Part shown: positions 1 to 7,975 of the stretch, in pieces | Numbering within the stretch: position 1 is the first letter of the stretch | How the letters are laid out: each line of letters opens with the position of its first letter | Source: Ophiothrix spiculata | Lineage: Eukaryota; Echinodermata; Ophiuroidea; Amphilepidida; Ophiotrichidae | Direction: 5' to 3' (one strand) | Assembly (NCBI GenBank): GCA_000969725.1 | Contig: JXSR01S034324.1 | DNA: 23,512 nt | Made by a program: the position numbers and the translations under genes | The notes under the pieces: generated by a model | Databases searched by the model: none | What the model was told of the DNA's origin: nothing | What the model saw: only the letters and a program-made list of their open reading frames with translations

Positions 1-11
1 GGGGGGGGGGG
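1..11. repeat. Poly-G run at window edge
   Basis: Eleven consecutive G open the window and run into GTGCCCGGAAACCCCC. G/C runs of similar length sit inside the interspersed repeat copies near 14.87, 15.10, 15.29 and 23.12 kb. This may therefore be the cut end of another copy, but too little is present to show it. Confidence 0.5.
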
Positions 12-228
12 TGCCCGGAAACCCCCTGTAGATACCCGACTAAAATGACTACCAGTTTATATAGTAAGTTAAGGCAATTAACGCGATGAAATGGTGTTGA
101 AAATGGTCATTCAATATTTTGATTAGTATTCGCATCCCGTGTCATTAAATGATAGGGTTCATGACAATGATTTATCAAACAACTATAATAACCTTTTGCA
201 GACAAATATGGTATCATAATTAAAAAGC

Positions 229-495
229 TTCTCTACTATTCTCTTGTTCGACAAAAAGGGGAGAATTAGGTCAAAATAGTGGAAGGAAGCGTCGACCTAA
301 AAGGGTAAACATTTGCCTGTAACCCAACGTAGGTGCGATATGATAACCCTTATTTGTAGATGAGAGAAATGTCTTATACCAAAGACAAATAAGTTCAAGT
401 TGTAAATTGAAAATGTGAAGTCTGTTTATGGATGTAATATGGTAACGTTCATCTGTTGATGAAGTCAGGGGTGACATACCAAGGTCAAAGGTCAC
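229..495. repeat. Degenerate tandem array, unit about 100 bp
   Basis: The segments at about 333-392 and 435-495 align with each other at a spacing of about 102 bp. Each has a GATATGATAAC/AATATGGTAAC block, then a TGTAGATGA/TGTTGATGA block, then TATACCAAAG/CATACCAAGG. A third, weaker unit may begin near 229. The repeat also shows in the minus-strand translation, where SSTDERYHI and SSTNKGYHI recur 34 residues apart. A 74-codon minus-strand frame covers 271-495, but its periodicity is that of the DNA repeat and I do not recognise a protein. The array is old, since the units differ at many positions. Confidence 0.5.
482..494 (+). promoter_or_regulatory. DR1-type nuclear-receptor motif match
   Basis: AGGTCAAAGGTCA is an exact direct repeat of the AGGTCA half-site with 1-bp spacing. 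This is the consensus bound by HNF4 and RXR-containing receptor dimers in animals. It lies in the last unit of the degenerate tandem array, so it may simply be repeat sequence. No gene is visible nearby to be regulated. It is a motif match only. Confidence 0.25.
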
Positions 496-1779
496 ATAAA
501 ATCAAATTGTAATATTCTATGATTTCGAGAACTAGTGTTTTTTACAACACTAGCCAGTAAAATAATAATAAGTGTAAGAAAACGATTATAACAACCTATA
601 CCAACTTGCATTTAATCTGGAATACATTAAGTTTATTCATTAGGGGTGATTTTAGCCTTCATTTTCTATATACTACTAACTATACAGATAGACCTTCTGG
701 CACAGGTTTTGAAGTGTCAGAAACCATGTACCTGTATTTAAGTTAATTTTGAAATGGAAAAGATGTGGTTGATTACTGTGGCATAAAACTATTATCATGC
801 AAACGTCCTTCATACTTTGCTGGGAAATTTCATATTTATCATATTAGTTTTTGCATTGTAGCTCTTAAAATAAATTTGTACAATTTAGTCTGCATCTCAA
901 GTATAGACAAATTTGAGTAGTATTGTTAAGTTGTATGTTTATTTTTTATTTCGATTGGATAATTGCTTTGCCTTTGTTTATTTGTTCATTTTTGTTAAAA
1001 GGCTATATCAAGCCTACAGTGCGATCATATTCATTTACAATAAATGAATAATATTGCATCTTTTGTGAAAAGACATTGGTCCAAAATTAAAAACTAACCT
1101 GAACTAAATGAATCATTACCGACAAAAACAATGTAACATTCGTACGCACTAAACGCCCGTTACGCAAACCAGAATGCAACAAGCAGAGTGCATTGTAAAT
1201 GTCCAATACCCTTCGCCTACTTTATATTTTTTGCGTTCTGGCGTTCTGATTAGCTAGATGATACGCAGAGTGTAAGAGTATACATTAACATCATGCTGTT
1301 TATTTCGAACAGTTGTGTCTTGGTCAACAAATCGCGGCTGGGCCAACAATTTTGTAACGGTGAACACGTCTTTATTAAATACTTTATATCCAGGATACCC
1401 AATTTAAAAGTGTACTTACCTGAAATGTGCAAATCAAGCAAGAACGTCATGTTCAATTATAGATTGGTATCATCATATCGGTTGGTCGCAGTAGTTGTAT
1501 ATAAGGAATAGAGAAAAAACAAGAAAGAATAAACTGTTACATGCTGGCTAACACAATACCGATAACCAACGTAAGGTAACCAATGTCATGTAGCAACACT
1601 CTTATACGGTAATTCTGCTTTTTCCAAATTTTATGCTCAATATAGTTTCTAGCGGTTTTTAACTACCATGCATGCACTTTTTCATTCAACCAAGATATAT
1701 TCAATGCTATCATTATATAAATACAACATGGTATAGAGGGAAGTAGTGAAAATAACTGATACCGAGATGTTGGATGCGT
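496..1779. other. AT-rich gene-free stretch
   Basis: No supported gene. The stretch holds a dispersed repeat at 888-940 (separate entry) and a small hairpin at about 1027-1052, where ATTCATTTA faces TAAATGAAT. An imperfect inverted pair lies at about 1162-1181 and 1229-1244 (GCAAACCAGAATGC facing GCGTTCTGGCGT). Opposed frames of 68-72 codons lie over 1250-1511. They overlap each other antisense, have no recognisable motif, and are short enough to arise by chance. Confidence 0.6.
888..940. repeat. Dispersed repeat, copy 1 (partner near 7925-7975)
   Basis: From TCTGCATCTCAAGTATAGAC onward this matches 7925-7975 with few substitutions and a small number of 1-2 base indels. Shared blocks include AAGTATAGACA, ATTTGA, AGTA and AAGTTGT. 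Further downstream both loci have a T-rich stretch followed by an AAGGCTAT block (about 1001 here, about 8124 there), so the homologous segment is probably longer but more diverged. Confidence 0.55.
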
Positions 1780-1818
1780 GTGACTACTTCCCGAAGCAAA
1801 GCGGAGGGAAGTAGTCAC
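1780..1818. repeat. Perfect 13-bp stem hairpin
   Basis: GTGACTACTTCCC (1780-1792) is the exact reverse complement of GGGAAGTAGTCAC (1806-1818), around the 13-base loop GAAGCAAAGCGGA. A further GGGAAGTAGTGA copy lies at about 1739-1750. The right half of the stem overlaps the start of the 47-bp inverted repeat that follows, so this is probably the terminal structure of the same mobile element. Confidence 0.85.
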
Positions 1819-1983
1819 ATTTGACCCTGTAGTTGACTTTTTTAGACATTGTTAGATAATAGTTGCTGTATTCAAACAGCCATTACAAGAAAACCCAAAC
1901 TCCATTAGCTCCCCTCTGCAAATATATGCTAGAAAAATTATCTAACAATGTCTAAAAAAGTCAACTACAAGGTCGAATGTGAC
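1814..1983. mobile_element. MITE-like element with 47-bp inverted ends
   Basis: The 47 bases at 1814-1860 reappear as a reverse complement at 1937-1983 with only two visible mismatches. The shared core is TTAGACATTGTTAGATAAT facing its complement. The interior is 76 bp, too short to code for anything. This is the architecture of a non-autonomous DNA transposon or fold-back sequence. No convincing target-site duplication is visible, and the right side lacks the outer hairpin seen on the left. The element may therefore be truncated or part of a composite that continues to about 2095. Confidence 0.7.
1898..1913. repeat. Interleaved inverted repeat, left member
   Basis: AACTCCATTAGCTCCC is the reverse complement, with one mismatch, of GGGAGCTATTGGAGTT at 2080-2095. 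Weaker complementarity extends outward on both sides, over about 1866-1918 against 2073-2122. This member lies between the two arms of the 47-bp inverted repeat and its partner lies outside, so the two inverted pairs are interleaved. Confidence 0.65.
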
Positions 1984-2079
1984 TCTTTGATTGTGATAAA
2001 GACATGGAAATGCTTTTCAGTGATTTGAAAGCATTTTCAGAGATTTGTATGCATTTATATTTTACAGAACCTAACAGAA

Positions 2080-2095
2080 GGGAGCTATTGGAGTT
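2080..2095. repeat. Interleaved inverted repeat, right member
   Basis: This is the reverse-complement partner of 1898-1913. Between 1984 and this site lies AT-rich sequence with a local near-repeat (TCAGTGATTTGAAAGCATTT, then TCAGAGATTTGTATGCATTT), another sign of a composite repeat. Confidence 0.65.
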
Positions 2096-2684
2096 GTGAT
2101 GTTCTTTTTCTGGCGTATTCAATTGTATTTAGTGGTTTCCTAACAAATATATATGAGGTATAGTTAAAGAAGATATCTACCTCAATTATTGTTTTACTTG
2201 GCCTTAACTATCATGAATCTCGTATAAATTAAATGTATTAAACGTCACAATTGCTGCAGATGTTTTAAAGAAATGTTGTCATTCTCTTGTCAAAGCTTAA
2301 TTGATAGAATGGGCGTTATTAACTATGTCATATATGACGTTTACTTAAGATGCTTGAGTTAGTAGGATTGTATCACGTTTCTAGAACGAAGACTGAGGTA
2401 TGGTCATGCTTTATGTTGTTTTGACATGAATTGATTGCGGCTCATTTTATTTAGATTTATGGTAGCACAAATGCTTTTATGGTTCTATTCTTTCGCAGAA
2501 GCCACAAGCTATTACATTCCATATCGGTTTCATTGCTCAATCTGAAACTAATTTTATCTATGTAGCCAGGTAGCAAACGGTAAAATAAGAGGGAGTTAAT
2601 ACAACTTGCCACGTAATAGTAATATTTTCCAAGTACTATTAATGATTTTTTTTGAGAAAGGCTTTTACGACAGGAATTCATAAC
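2096..2684. other. Gene-free stretch
   Basis: I see no supported gene here. A 74-codon minus-strand frame at 2457-2681 has no recognisable motif. At 2634-2645 the 12-mer TACTATTAATGA occurs, and it recurs at 3046-3057 on the far side of the long inverted repeat. Confidence 0.6.
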
Positions 2685-3046
2685 AATTGGAAGATTTTAA
2701 CGGTTCGCCGTCGGACAAGTTTTGAACTGTCAAGCTTTCGTCAGGAATAGCTCTGACTTCTTCAGGACAAATATTATTATAAAGACATGTGGCCCGTTAC
2801 TTCCCACTGATGACTCGCATGAGCCATTCACTTTCAGAGCCACCAAAATCTCAAAGAAGTGATCTGCTTTTGACACTGTTGGCAAGGGGCAGCCTTCAGT
2901 GAATGGCTCATACGAGTCATCAGTGGGAAGTGACGGCCCAAATGTCATTATGATAATATTTGTCCTGAAGAAGTCAAAGCTACTCCTGACGAAAGCTTGA
3001 CAGTTCAAAACTTGTCCGACGGCGAACTCGTTAAAATCTACCAATT
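2685..3046. mobile_element. Long inverted repeat, about 148-bp arms
   Basis: The left arm (2685-2832) and right arm (2898-3046) are reverse complements with about ten differences by eye, roughly 93% identity. They are separated by a 65-base spacer with no further pairing. The arms start and end in AATTGG/CCAATT. The 12-mer TACTATTAATGA occurs at 2634-2645 and again at 3046-3057. This could be a target-site duplication of an element slightly longer than the arms, though 39 bases separate it from the left arm. Such structures are typical of fold-back or non-autonomous DNA transposons. A transcript crossing it would form a long hairpin. A 104-codon minus-strand frame runs through it but is a product of the repeat. 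Confidence 0.85.
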
Positions 3047-3559
3047 ACTATTAATGAATATTAATATTCTGAAGCCCGCCTAAAGGCCGATAGCAAAATC
3101 CTAGAACATGTTGTTATATACCTCAGAAAGAATTGAAGAGTTTGACAAAATGCAATGGATGCGAGTGGTGATTAATACTAAAATGCCTATTTTTTGGACG
3201 CAGAAACCGTTGTACACATATGAACAAAAAAGGTACAGAACTATATTCCCTTTCCAACACAAAACATTTCATGTTTCTGTATTAAAAATTTAAAAGTTGT
3301 TCTTTTACATTGATTGGAAGGAGCATTGACAATATGACCTTATTCTCGGAAATCAGTTTCTGACTGACGTCACTATCATGCCTTCATTGATTGATTAAAT
3401 GTAGTCGTCATTGTTTGCATTCGGAAAAAATATGAATGACTTCTGTATTGTATGTCAAAATGACATGGCAACATCCACAACATTCATCTTATTATAACGT
3501 TATTTCAAACAGATGTTGAAAAGTTAGCATGATTGAATGATGTTTCAACAACTGTCTTA
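3047..3559. other. Gene-free stretch
   Basis: No supported gene. A 61-codon frame at 3108-3293 shows no recognisable domain. TGACGTCA, a perfect CRE-type octamer, lies at 3365-3372, but one such match is likely by chance in a window of this size. Confidence 0.55.
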
Positions 3560-3730
3560 TACGGGAGCGCGCCGTTGTTGATTCGTGATGAATCCATAGT
3601 TGGTATTCAAATAAGCGCGTCACGCACGGCACAGCGTACAAGGAGGTGCGTTTACGCAGTACACCTAAGTCGACGCACTGTTCACCGCGCGTCGTAACTC
3701 CAGTACGTGCAAGGACTGGCGTTTGGGAAC
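3560..3730. other. CpG-dense patch
   Basis: About 20 CpG dinucleotides fall in about 170 bases (for example GCGCGCC at 3567-3573 and CCGCGCGTCG near 3687), against a CpG-poor, AT-rich background. It could be an unmethylated regulatory patch, or a young GC-richer insertion. No coding sequence or clear core promoter is visible on either side, so a promoter call is not supported. Confidence 0.45.
3573..3615 (+). repeat. Diverged direct repeat, copy 1
   Basis: CGTTGTTGATT followed by GATGAA and later TATTCAAATAAG matches the order CGTTGTTGATT, GATGAA, GAATACCTAAG at 3925-3973. The copies lie about 350 bp apart and differ by several indels. They bracket an AT-rich interior, so they may be related ends of one element. 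Confidence 0.4.
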
Positions 3731-3924
3731 AGTAAAAAACGACAAAGCAACAAACATTTAATAACTAGCATTTTGCTTCAGATTCTGCTTAATATTTTAA
3801 TGAAGATGAATAGTTGTTAAATTGAAAACATTTAGAATTTAATTCATACGTTTTTAGGAAAATTTTCGTTGTTGAAAGGAAAGCCACCCTCGCGCGATAA
3901 AAATACGCAGACGCATGGATGCAT

Positions 3925-3973
3925 CGTTGTTGATTGGCGATGAACAACTCTGTAGCATGTTTGAATACCTAAG
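3925..3973 (+). repeat. Diverged direct repeat, copy 2
   Basis: Partner of 3573-3615. It is preceded by a second small CpG cluster (CGCGCGATAAAAATACGCAG, from about 3891), matching the CpG-rich context of the first copy. Confidence 0.4.
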
Positions 3974-4326
3974 TCATCTTCTGCTGATATGCCTCTGTCA
4001 ACTGACATAGGTGGTTCCTATTCGATTATTAATAAACAATGAAATATAACTTAAGTTATGATTTGAAAATATGATATGATAAAAGAAAGAAAAGAATGTT
4101 TATGTTATAATACTCAACATGTTTTGATATAAAACATTATTATTGTCATGAAATAATTCACATCAATTAATAAATGTCATAATAATCCATCACACAGTTT
4201 GTGTCTTCTGATTTGAAAATGTCAATGTGTAGACCAGTGCAATATAATCTCTAGATCTGAGATATCAGAGTACATCGAATATCTTTGAAAATATAAAGAC
4301 ATTTATTTTGACAAGAATTTTAAACG
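3974..4326. other. AT-rich gene-free stretch
   Basis: Very AT-rich sequence with dense stops. No feature was recognised. Confidence 0.6.
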
Positions 4327-4581
4327 GGACAACCACACAACATAAATGACAGTCAGCGAAAAAGTCACTAACCATCCAGGATTCGAACCTGCGATTTTTA
4401 AATTACTAGCGCCACGCTCTACCAACTGAGCTAATTAGTTCTAACCCCGTTCCTCTTTCATCCTCTCATCCGAGAACCTTAAAAAGAGAATATGGAAATC
4501 AATTCTGAACTCGCAGTTTTAAAAAATGGATGGTCAGTGATTTTTTTTTTGATAACTGTCATTTATGTTGTGTGGTTGTCC
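4327..4581. mobile_element. Fold-back element enclosing a tRNA-like sequence
   Basis: The outer 27 bases at 4327-4353 (GGACAACCACACAACATAAA and on) are the exact reverse complement of 4555-4581. The symmetry continues inward, more loosely: AAGTCACTAACCATCCA (4362-4378) faces TGGATGGTCAGTGATT (about 4527-4542). A shorter block, ACCTGCGATTTTTAAA, faces TCGCAGTTTTAAAA. The inverted ends make it look like a small DNA-type or fold-back element, about 255 bp, while its interior holds a 73-base tRNA-like sequence whose 3' half overlaps the left arm. The combination suggests either a tRNA-derived SINE inserted as two opposed copies or a MITE that captured one. Outer boundaries and target-site duplication are not clear. 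Confidence 0.75.
4368..4440 (-). pseudogene. tRNA-Thr(AGT)-like sequence, degenerate
   Basis: Read on the minus strand this is exactly 73 bases from position 1 to the discriminator base. The D arm is canonical (GCTC, loop AGTTGGTA, GAGC), and TAGCTCAGTTGG matches the Pol III A box. GGTTCGAATCC is a perfect B box, and the T arm keeps four of five pairs. The anticodon loop CTAGTAA has anticodon AGT, as in tRNA-Thr. The anticodon stem (TGGCG against TTTAA) and acceptor stem (AACTAAT against ATGGTTA) are badly mismatched, so it is not a working tRNA. A tRNA pseudogene or tRNA-derived SINE head with intact internal promoters fits best. A run of five T (minus strand, 4359-4363) lies a few bases downstream and could end Pol III transcription. 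Confidence 0.75.
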
Positions 4582-5550
4582 AATTTAAGATTCATATAAA
4601 TATATTTCACCGCACGTTTAAGCCTAGTTTATTTTAACATTTTTTGGTGGGGGCATTGTTTACTATTTAAGCATCAGTGATCGATGATAAATAGTTAAAA
4701 ATGTTCCCCTACATCACAGCTTATGTAAACAAAAAATAGCATGAAAAATGTCACGTGAGAATATAACACGTATTATTTAAGAAAACGGAACGAAAAAGAC
4801 TTTACAGATGAAATAGCCCATAGCCTATCAGCCCCAATCAAAAAAAATAATATTCTTTTTTTTTCCGACCTTTCCATGATATCATTGGTTTTGTTTTGTT
4901 TTTAATTACAATCATGCATTCGAATTTTTCTTCAAAAATTAAACAGAAAATGTTATTTGCTTTGCTTGACTTTTCCTGAATGAGGTTAAATGAAAGCTTT
5001 GAATAATTGTTAGTGATAAAAGTAGGGACCGTTCATTTCTACATATCAAAAAATACTTTTTAATTAAATATTAGGTATCTTTATTTAATCTGAATAAAAA
5101 ACAAAAAGTAATACTGTAGTATGTCGAAATAAAATTTTCCGGACATTAGCTTATGCTGTGATATGTCAACTCTAATACATTTATCTGAAAAGCACTTAGG
5201 TTGTCTAATACTCTGTAACATAAAGAGAATCCTCTAATGTAGAAATGAAGTTATAAGAGTTCTTATGTCAGATTGAAGATTATCCTTAATGCATTTTTCA
5301 ATTAACGTTCTACTTTTATTTCCGTGAGGATGACGAGGCAAACGGATATTAAGCAGCATGGTAACCGGCTTTGAATTATCTTCTAGACGTACACAAAAGG
5401 ATAAATCAGTTTTCATATATATACGTTATTTTACATTCAACATATTTTTGAACATAAATAAATCTTTGTTTTACAAAAAGCTCAGGTCCGTTTTATAGAC
5501 AATGTTCCAAAAAGCTTGATTTCTGGGGCCTTGTTTTTGTCGCTATTATC
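4582..5550. other. AT-rich gene-free stretch
   Basis: No supported gene. It contains several A or T homopolymer runs (near 4850-4862 and 5097-5107). A 60-codon minus-strand frame at 5234-5416 has no recognisable motif. Confidence 0.6.
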
Positions 5551-5667
5551 GGTGATGTTGGTGGTTTAGGTGTTTCTGGTTATGCTGCTGTTGCTGCTTT
5601 TATTGTCGCCGTTGTTGGTGTTGCTGTTCTTGTTGCTGTTGTTTTTGGTGATGCTGTTGTTGTTTTT
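5551..5667 (+). repeat. Cryptic GTT/GCT/GGT trinucleotide repeat
   Basis: Imperfect three-base periodicity: GTT, GCT, GGT and GTC codon-like units alternate with occasional TTT and TTA interruptions. One frame is open through the tract and reads as a Val/Ala/Gly-rich hydrophobic string, but it lacks a start codon. The openness follows from the T/G-rich units, so I treat it as a degenerate microsatellite. Confidence 0.75.
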
Positions 5668-6124
5668 TATATTCCTCTAAATCTTACTTATAACCTAATT
5701 TCTGAGATTATTTAAGTTAATATCGAGAATTGGGGTATTATCTAAAATTGTTGTCCACTCCAGTGATTTCTAAATAGATATCTTTAACCCGTACTGATTT
5801 ATACCAATTATATCAACATTTAGCAATTTGATTGCAAACTGTAAAGTGAATAGTAATGATTAAAGGTCGTCAATCCGTGACATTAATGGTTATTATTATT
5901 ATTTTGTTCTCAAGATAATTGGATCCTCATGAAGAGCTAAACATTCTTTATACCTGGTTTCATTCCACACTTCTACACATAAACCAGTCGTAACCAAACA
6001 ACTAATTGGGCATCAATAATGATCTTTGCGTTATCTGAATGTGCTGTCCTAATTAACGCATTCCATGTAGACTAAAAGTCTTCTCTTATTTCATTTTTTA
6101 AATAGCGGTATGTTTATAATTACA
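5668..6124. other. AT-rich gene-free stretch
   Basis: Nothing is recognised beyond a short TTATTATTATTATT run near 5890. Confidence 0.6.
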
Positions 6125-6186
6125 GCTCTGTATCCTACATGGTTTTAAAAAGGCATTACCATTAAACACTTATATATATTCATTCA
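6125..6186 (+). repeat. 62-bp direct repeat, copy 1
   Basis: This segment, starting GCTCTGTATCCTACATGG and ending ATATTCATTCA, recurs at 6561-6622 with two substitutions and no indels, about 97% identity. Start-to-start spacing is 436 bp. The flanks differ, so the duplicated unit is confined to these bases. Confidence 0.9.
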
Positions 6187-6560
6187 TACAACTATTATTT
6201 ACTCATAGACAAACATGTGCGTATTATTTTGACGTATTGACATTTGTGCATTTTAAAATATCGAAAGATTAACTGATGTTCATAGTTTTTATTTTATTTT
6301 TATTTATAGATTGAAAGTGAGATTCCACATGATAAATTTTGCACTAATTGATAATTTCAAGAATATTACTAATTTATAGATGACATATGAGATTCACTAC
6401 TTGAAATGTGACCAAAATAGCAGATATCAAAGAACATTGCTTACATGTTTTGATGCTTTTATCTCCTGCAAAGCAGCTTGGATAACGTATTGTGATCAAT
6501 ATGTCGACCTGTCAACTTAAATGAGGCGTTTTTTACTCAAGTGATGCGACTAGGAGAAAT
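6187..6560. other. Spacer between the 62-bp direct repeats
   Basis: 374 bp of AT-rich sequence with no ORF of note. No tRNA-primer binding site or polypurine tract is evident, so a miniature LTR element is not supported by the interior. Confidence 0.5.
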
Positions 6561-6622
6561 GCTCTGTATCCTACACGGTTTTAAAAAGGCATTACCATTA
6601 AACACTTATGTATATTCATTCA
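6561..6622 (+). repeat. 62-bp direct repeat, copy 2
   Basis: Differs from copy 1 by CACGG for CATGG and TATGTATATT for TATATATATT. The high identity, against a background of otherwise old repeats, suggests a fairly recent local duplication or insertion. Confidence 0.9.
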
Positions 6623-7924
6623 AGGTAGCTTTAAGTTCAACTCCATTGATATTGAATTTAATTCCACATACAGATATGTAGGGTTGAAGAATTGATGTGG
6701 ATATTTTTCTAATGCTTATTGTATTGATTTAATTAAAGTTTTAGGTGCACCTAATGATAAAGATGATTGATTAAAATGAGGTTTCTGAATTAAATAAAAA
6801 ATGTAATATGACTCATGTTTGCAAATATTTTTCATATCGTTTTATTTGACTGGCAATACAATTTTAGTTAACAAATTAGAGCTGATCGAAAACCAGGATA
6901 ACGCACTAAACCACGTTTAATGCTTTATTTTCAATGTTTCTAATATTATTTTCTGATCTGTTTGAACATCTAAAAGAAAATTGTTGAAAGTAGAGGGTAA
7001 AGGGTACATGTCAGATACTTGTTCTGTGCTTTTTAAGACAAAGTCCCACGCAAATTCATGACATATTTACAAAACTGTTCATTTATGTTAGCACGTCATA
7101 TTTTGCGTTGGCTACGAGTAAAAAATACACGGTTTGATTCGACAAATATCTGTTGATATTTCTGCGGGGTATGATAGTTGACTGTGATAATTATGCTATT
7201 TTGCTGATGTATTCCAGTCTGTTACAACGCTAATGTTACATATATTGCTGAATTAAGCAAGTGGTCATATAAAGTGTGGATTACAGAGGATACAAAAACT
7301 ATTTTCAACTATGATGTTTTATAATACCATGGGCACATTTGCAATGAGCAAAGGGAAGTTGTTATGTTGAATGGAATTACATATTCCAGTAAACCATTGA
7401 AATGTCATAAGTATCACGACCACTTGAACACTGTTCTGATTTATGCTAAATGCTGGTTTTGTCTGTCTAAAATAAGTTAATTAAGAAATCCTAGTTTACT
7501 ACATAGTCATACATAACATTTTGACTTTGAGTTTTGAAGTTTTAATAGTAATTGTATGATCAAATAAAATTAATGGCTATTTGCAATTAAAAAACAGCAA
7601 AAGTTTGTGTGACAAAGATTTTTGTATGTTTGTGTGTTAGTTTAATATTTTGATCGTAGAAGGTAAGTTACCGGATATGTCCCATTAACAAATTCTAAAA
7701 AAATTACACTTAACTAGTTTCCAGCTGGGAATAAAATTACAATAAAAACTACCAACACCGTAAAGGAAAATGATTCTAAAGAAAGAGTAAATCAATACAC
7801 ATCAAATATACAAAGCGTCATTCTTTCAAGATAAAATAACTTGTTTCCTCTCTCATCGTATCGAGCAGTAGCAGTTGCGATCAATGTGTGCTACATAGAA
7901 CTTACGCCAAATTACACAATATGT
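6623..7924. other. AT-rich gene-free stretch
   Basis: Dense stops in all frames. No gene, RNA gene or strong repeat is recognised. Near 7900 the phrase CTTACGCCAAATTACAC resembles CTTTACGCCAAATTACCC near 22536 and AAGCCAAATTACAC near 8590, hinting at old dispersed copies. Confidence 0.5.
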
Positions 7925-7975
7925 TCTGCATCTCTAAGTATAGACACATTTGAAGAGTACTGTCAAGTTGTGAAT
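7925..7975. repeat. Dispersed repeat, copy 2 (partner 888-940)
   Basis: Starts TCTGCATCTCTAAGTATAGA and follows copy 1 almost base for base for about 50 positions, with small indels. The longer T-rich tail to about 8135 is more diverged. Confidence 0.55.

Noticed and set aside
2730-3044. 104-codon minus-strand open frame
   Set aside because: It runs through both arms of the long inverted repeat. The openness follows from the repeat sequence, and no domain is recognisable.
3365-3372. TGACGTCA, a perfect CRE octamer
   Set aside because: An 8-base match is expected fairly often in 23.5 kb, and no promoter or gene lies beside it.
4368-4440. Functional tRNA-Thr gene
   Set aside because: The length, the D and T arms and the anticodon loop fit, but the acceptor and anticodon stems are mostly unpaired, so it is kept as a pseudogene or SINE head.
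5551-5730. Long Val/Ala/Gly-rich open stretch resembling a membrane segment
   Set aside because: It is the translation of an imperfect GTT/GCT repeat, has no start codon, and no splice signals that I trust border it.
6125-6622. Miniature LTR retrotransposon (TRIM)
   Set aside because: The terminal TG..CA is weak evidence, and no primer-binding site, polypurine tract or target-site duplication is visible.
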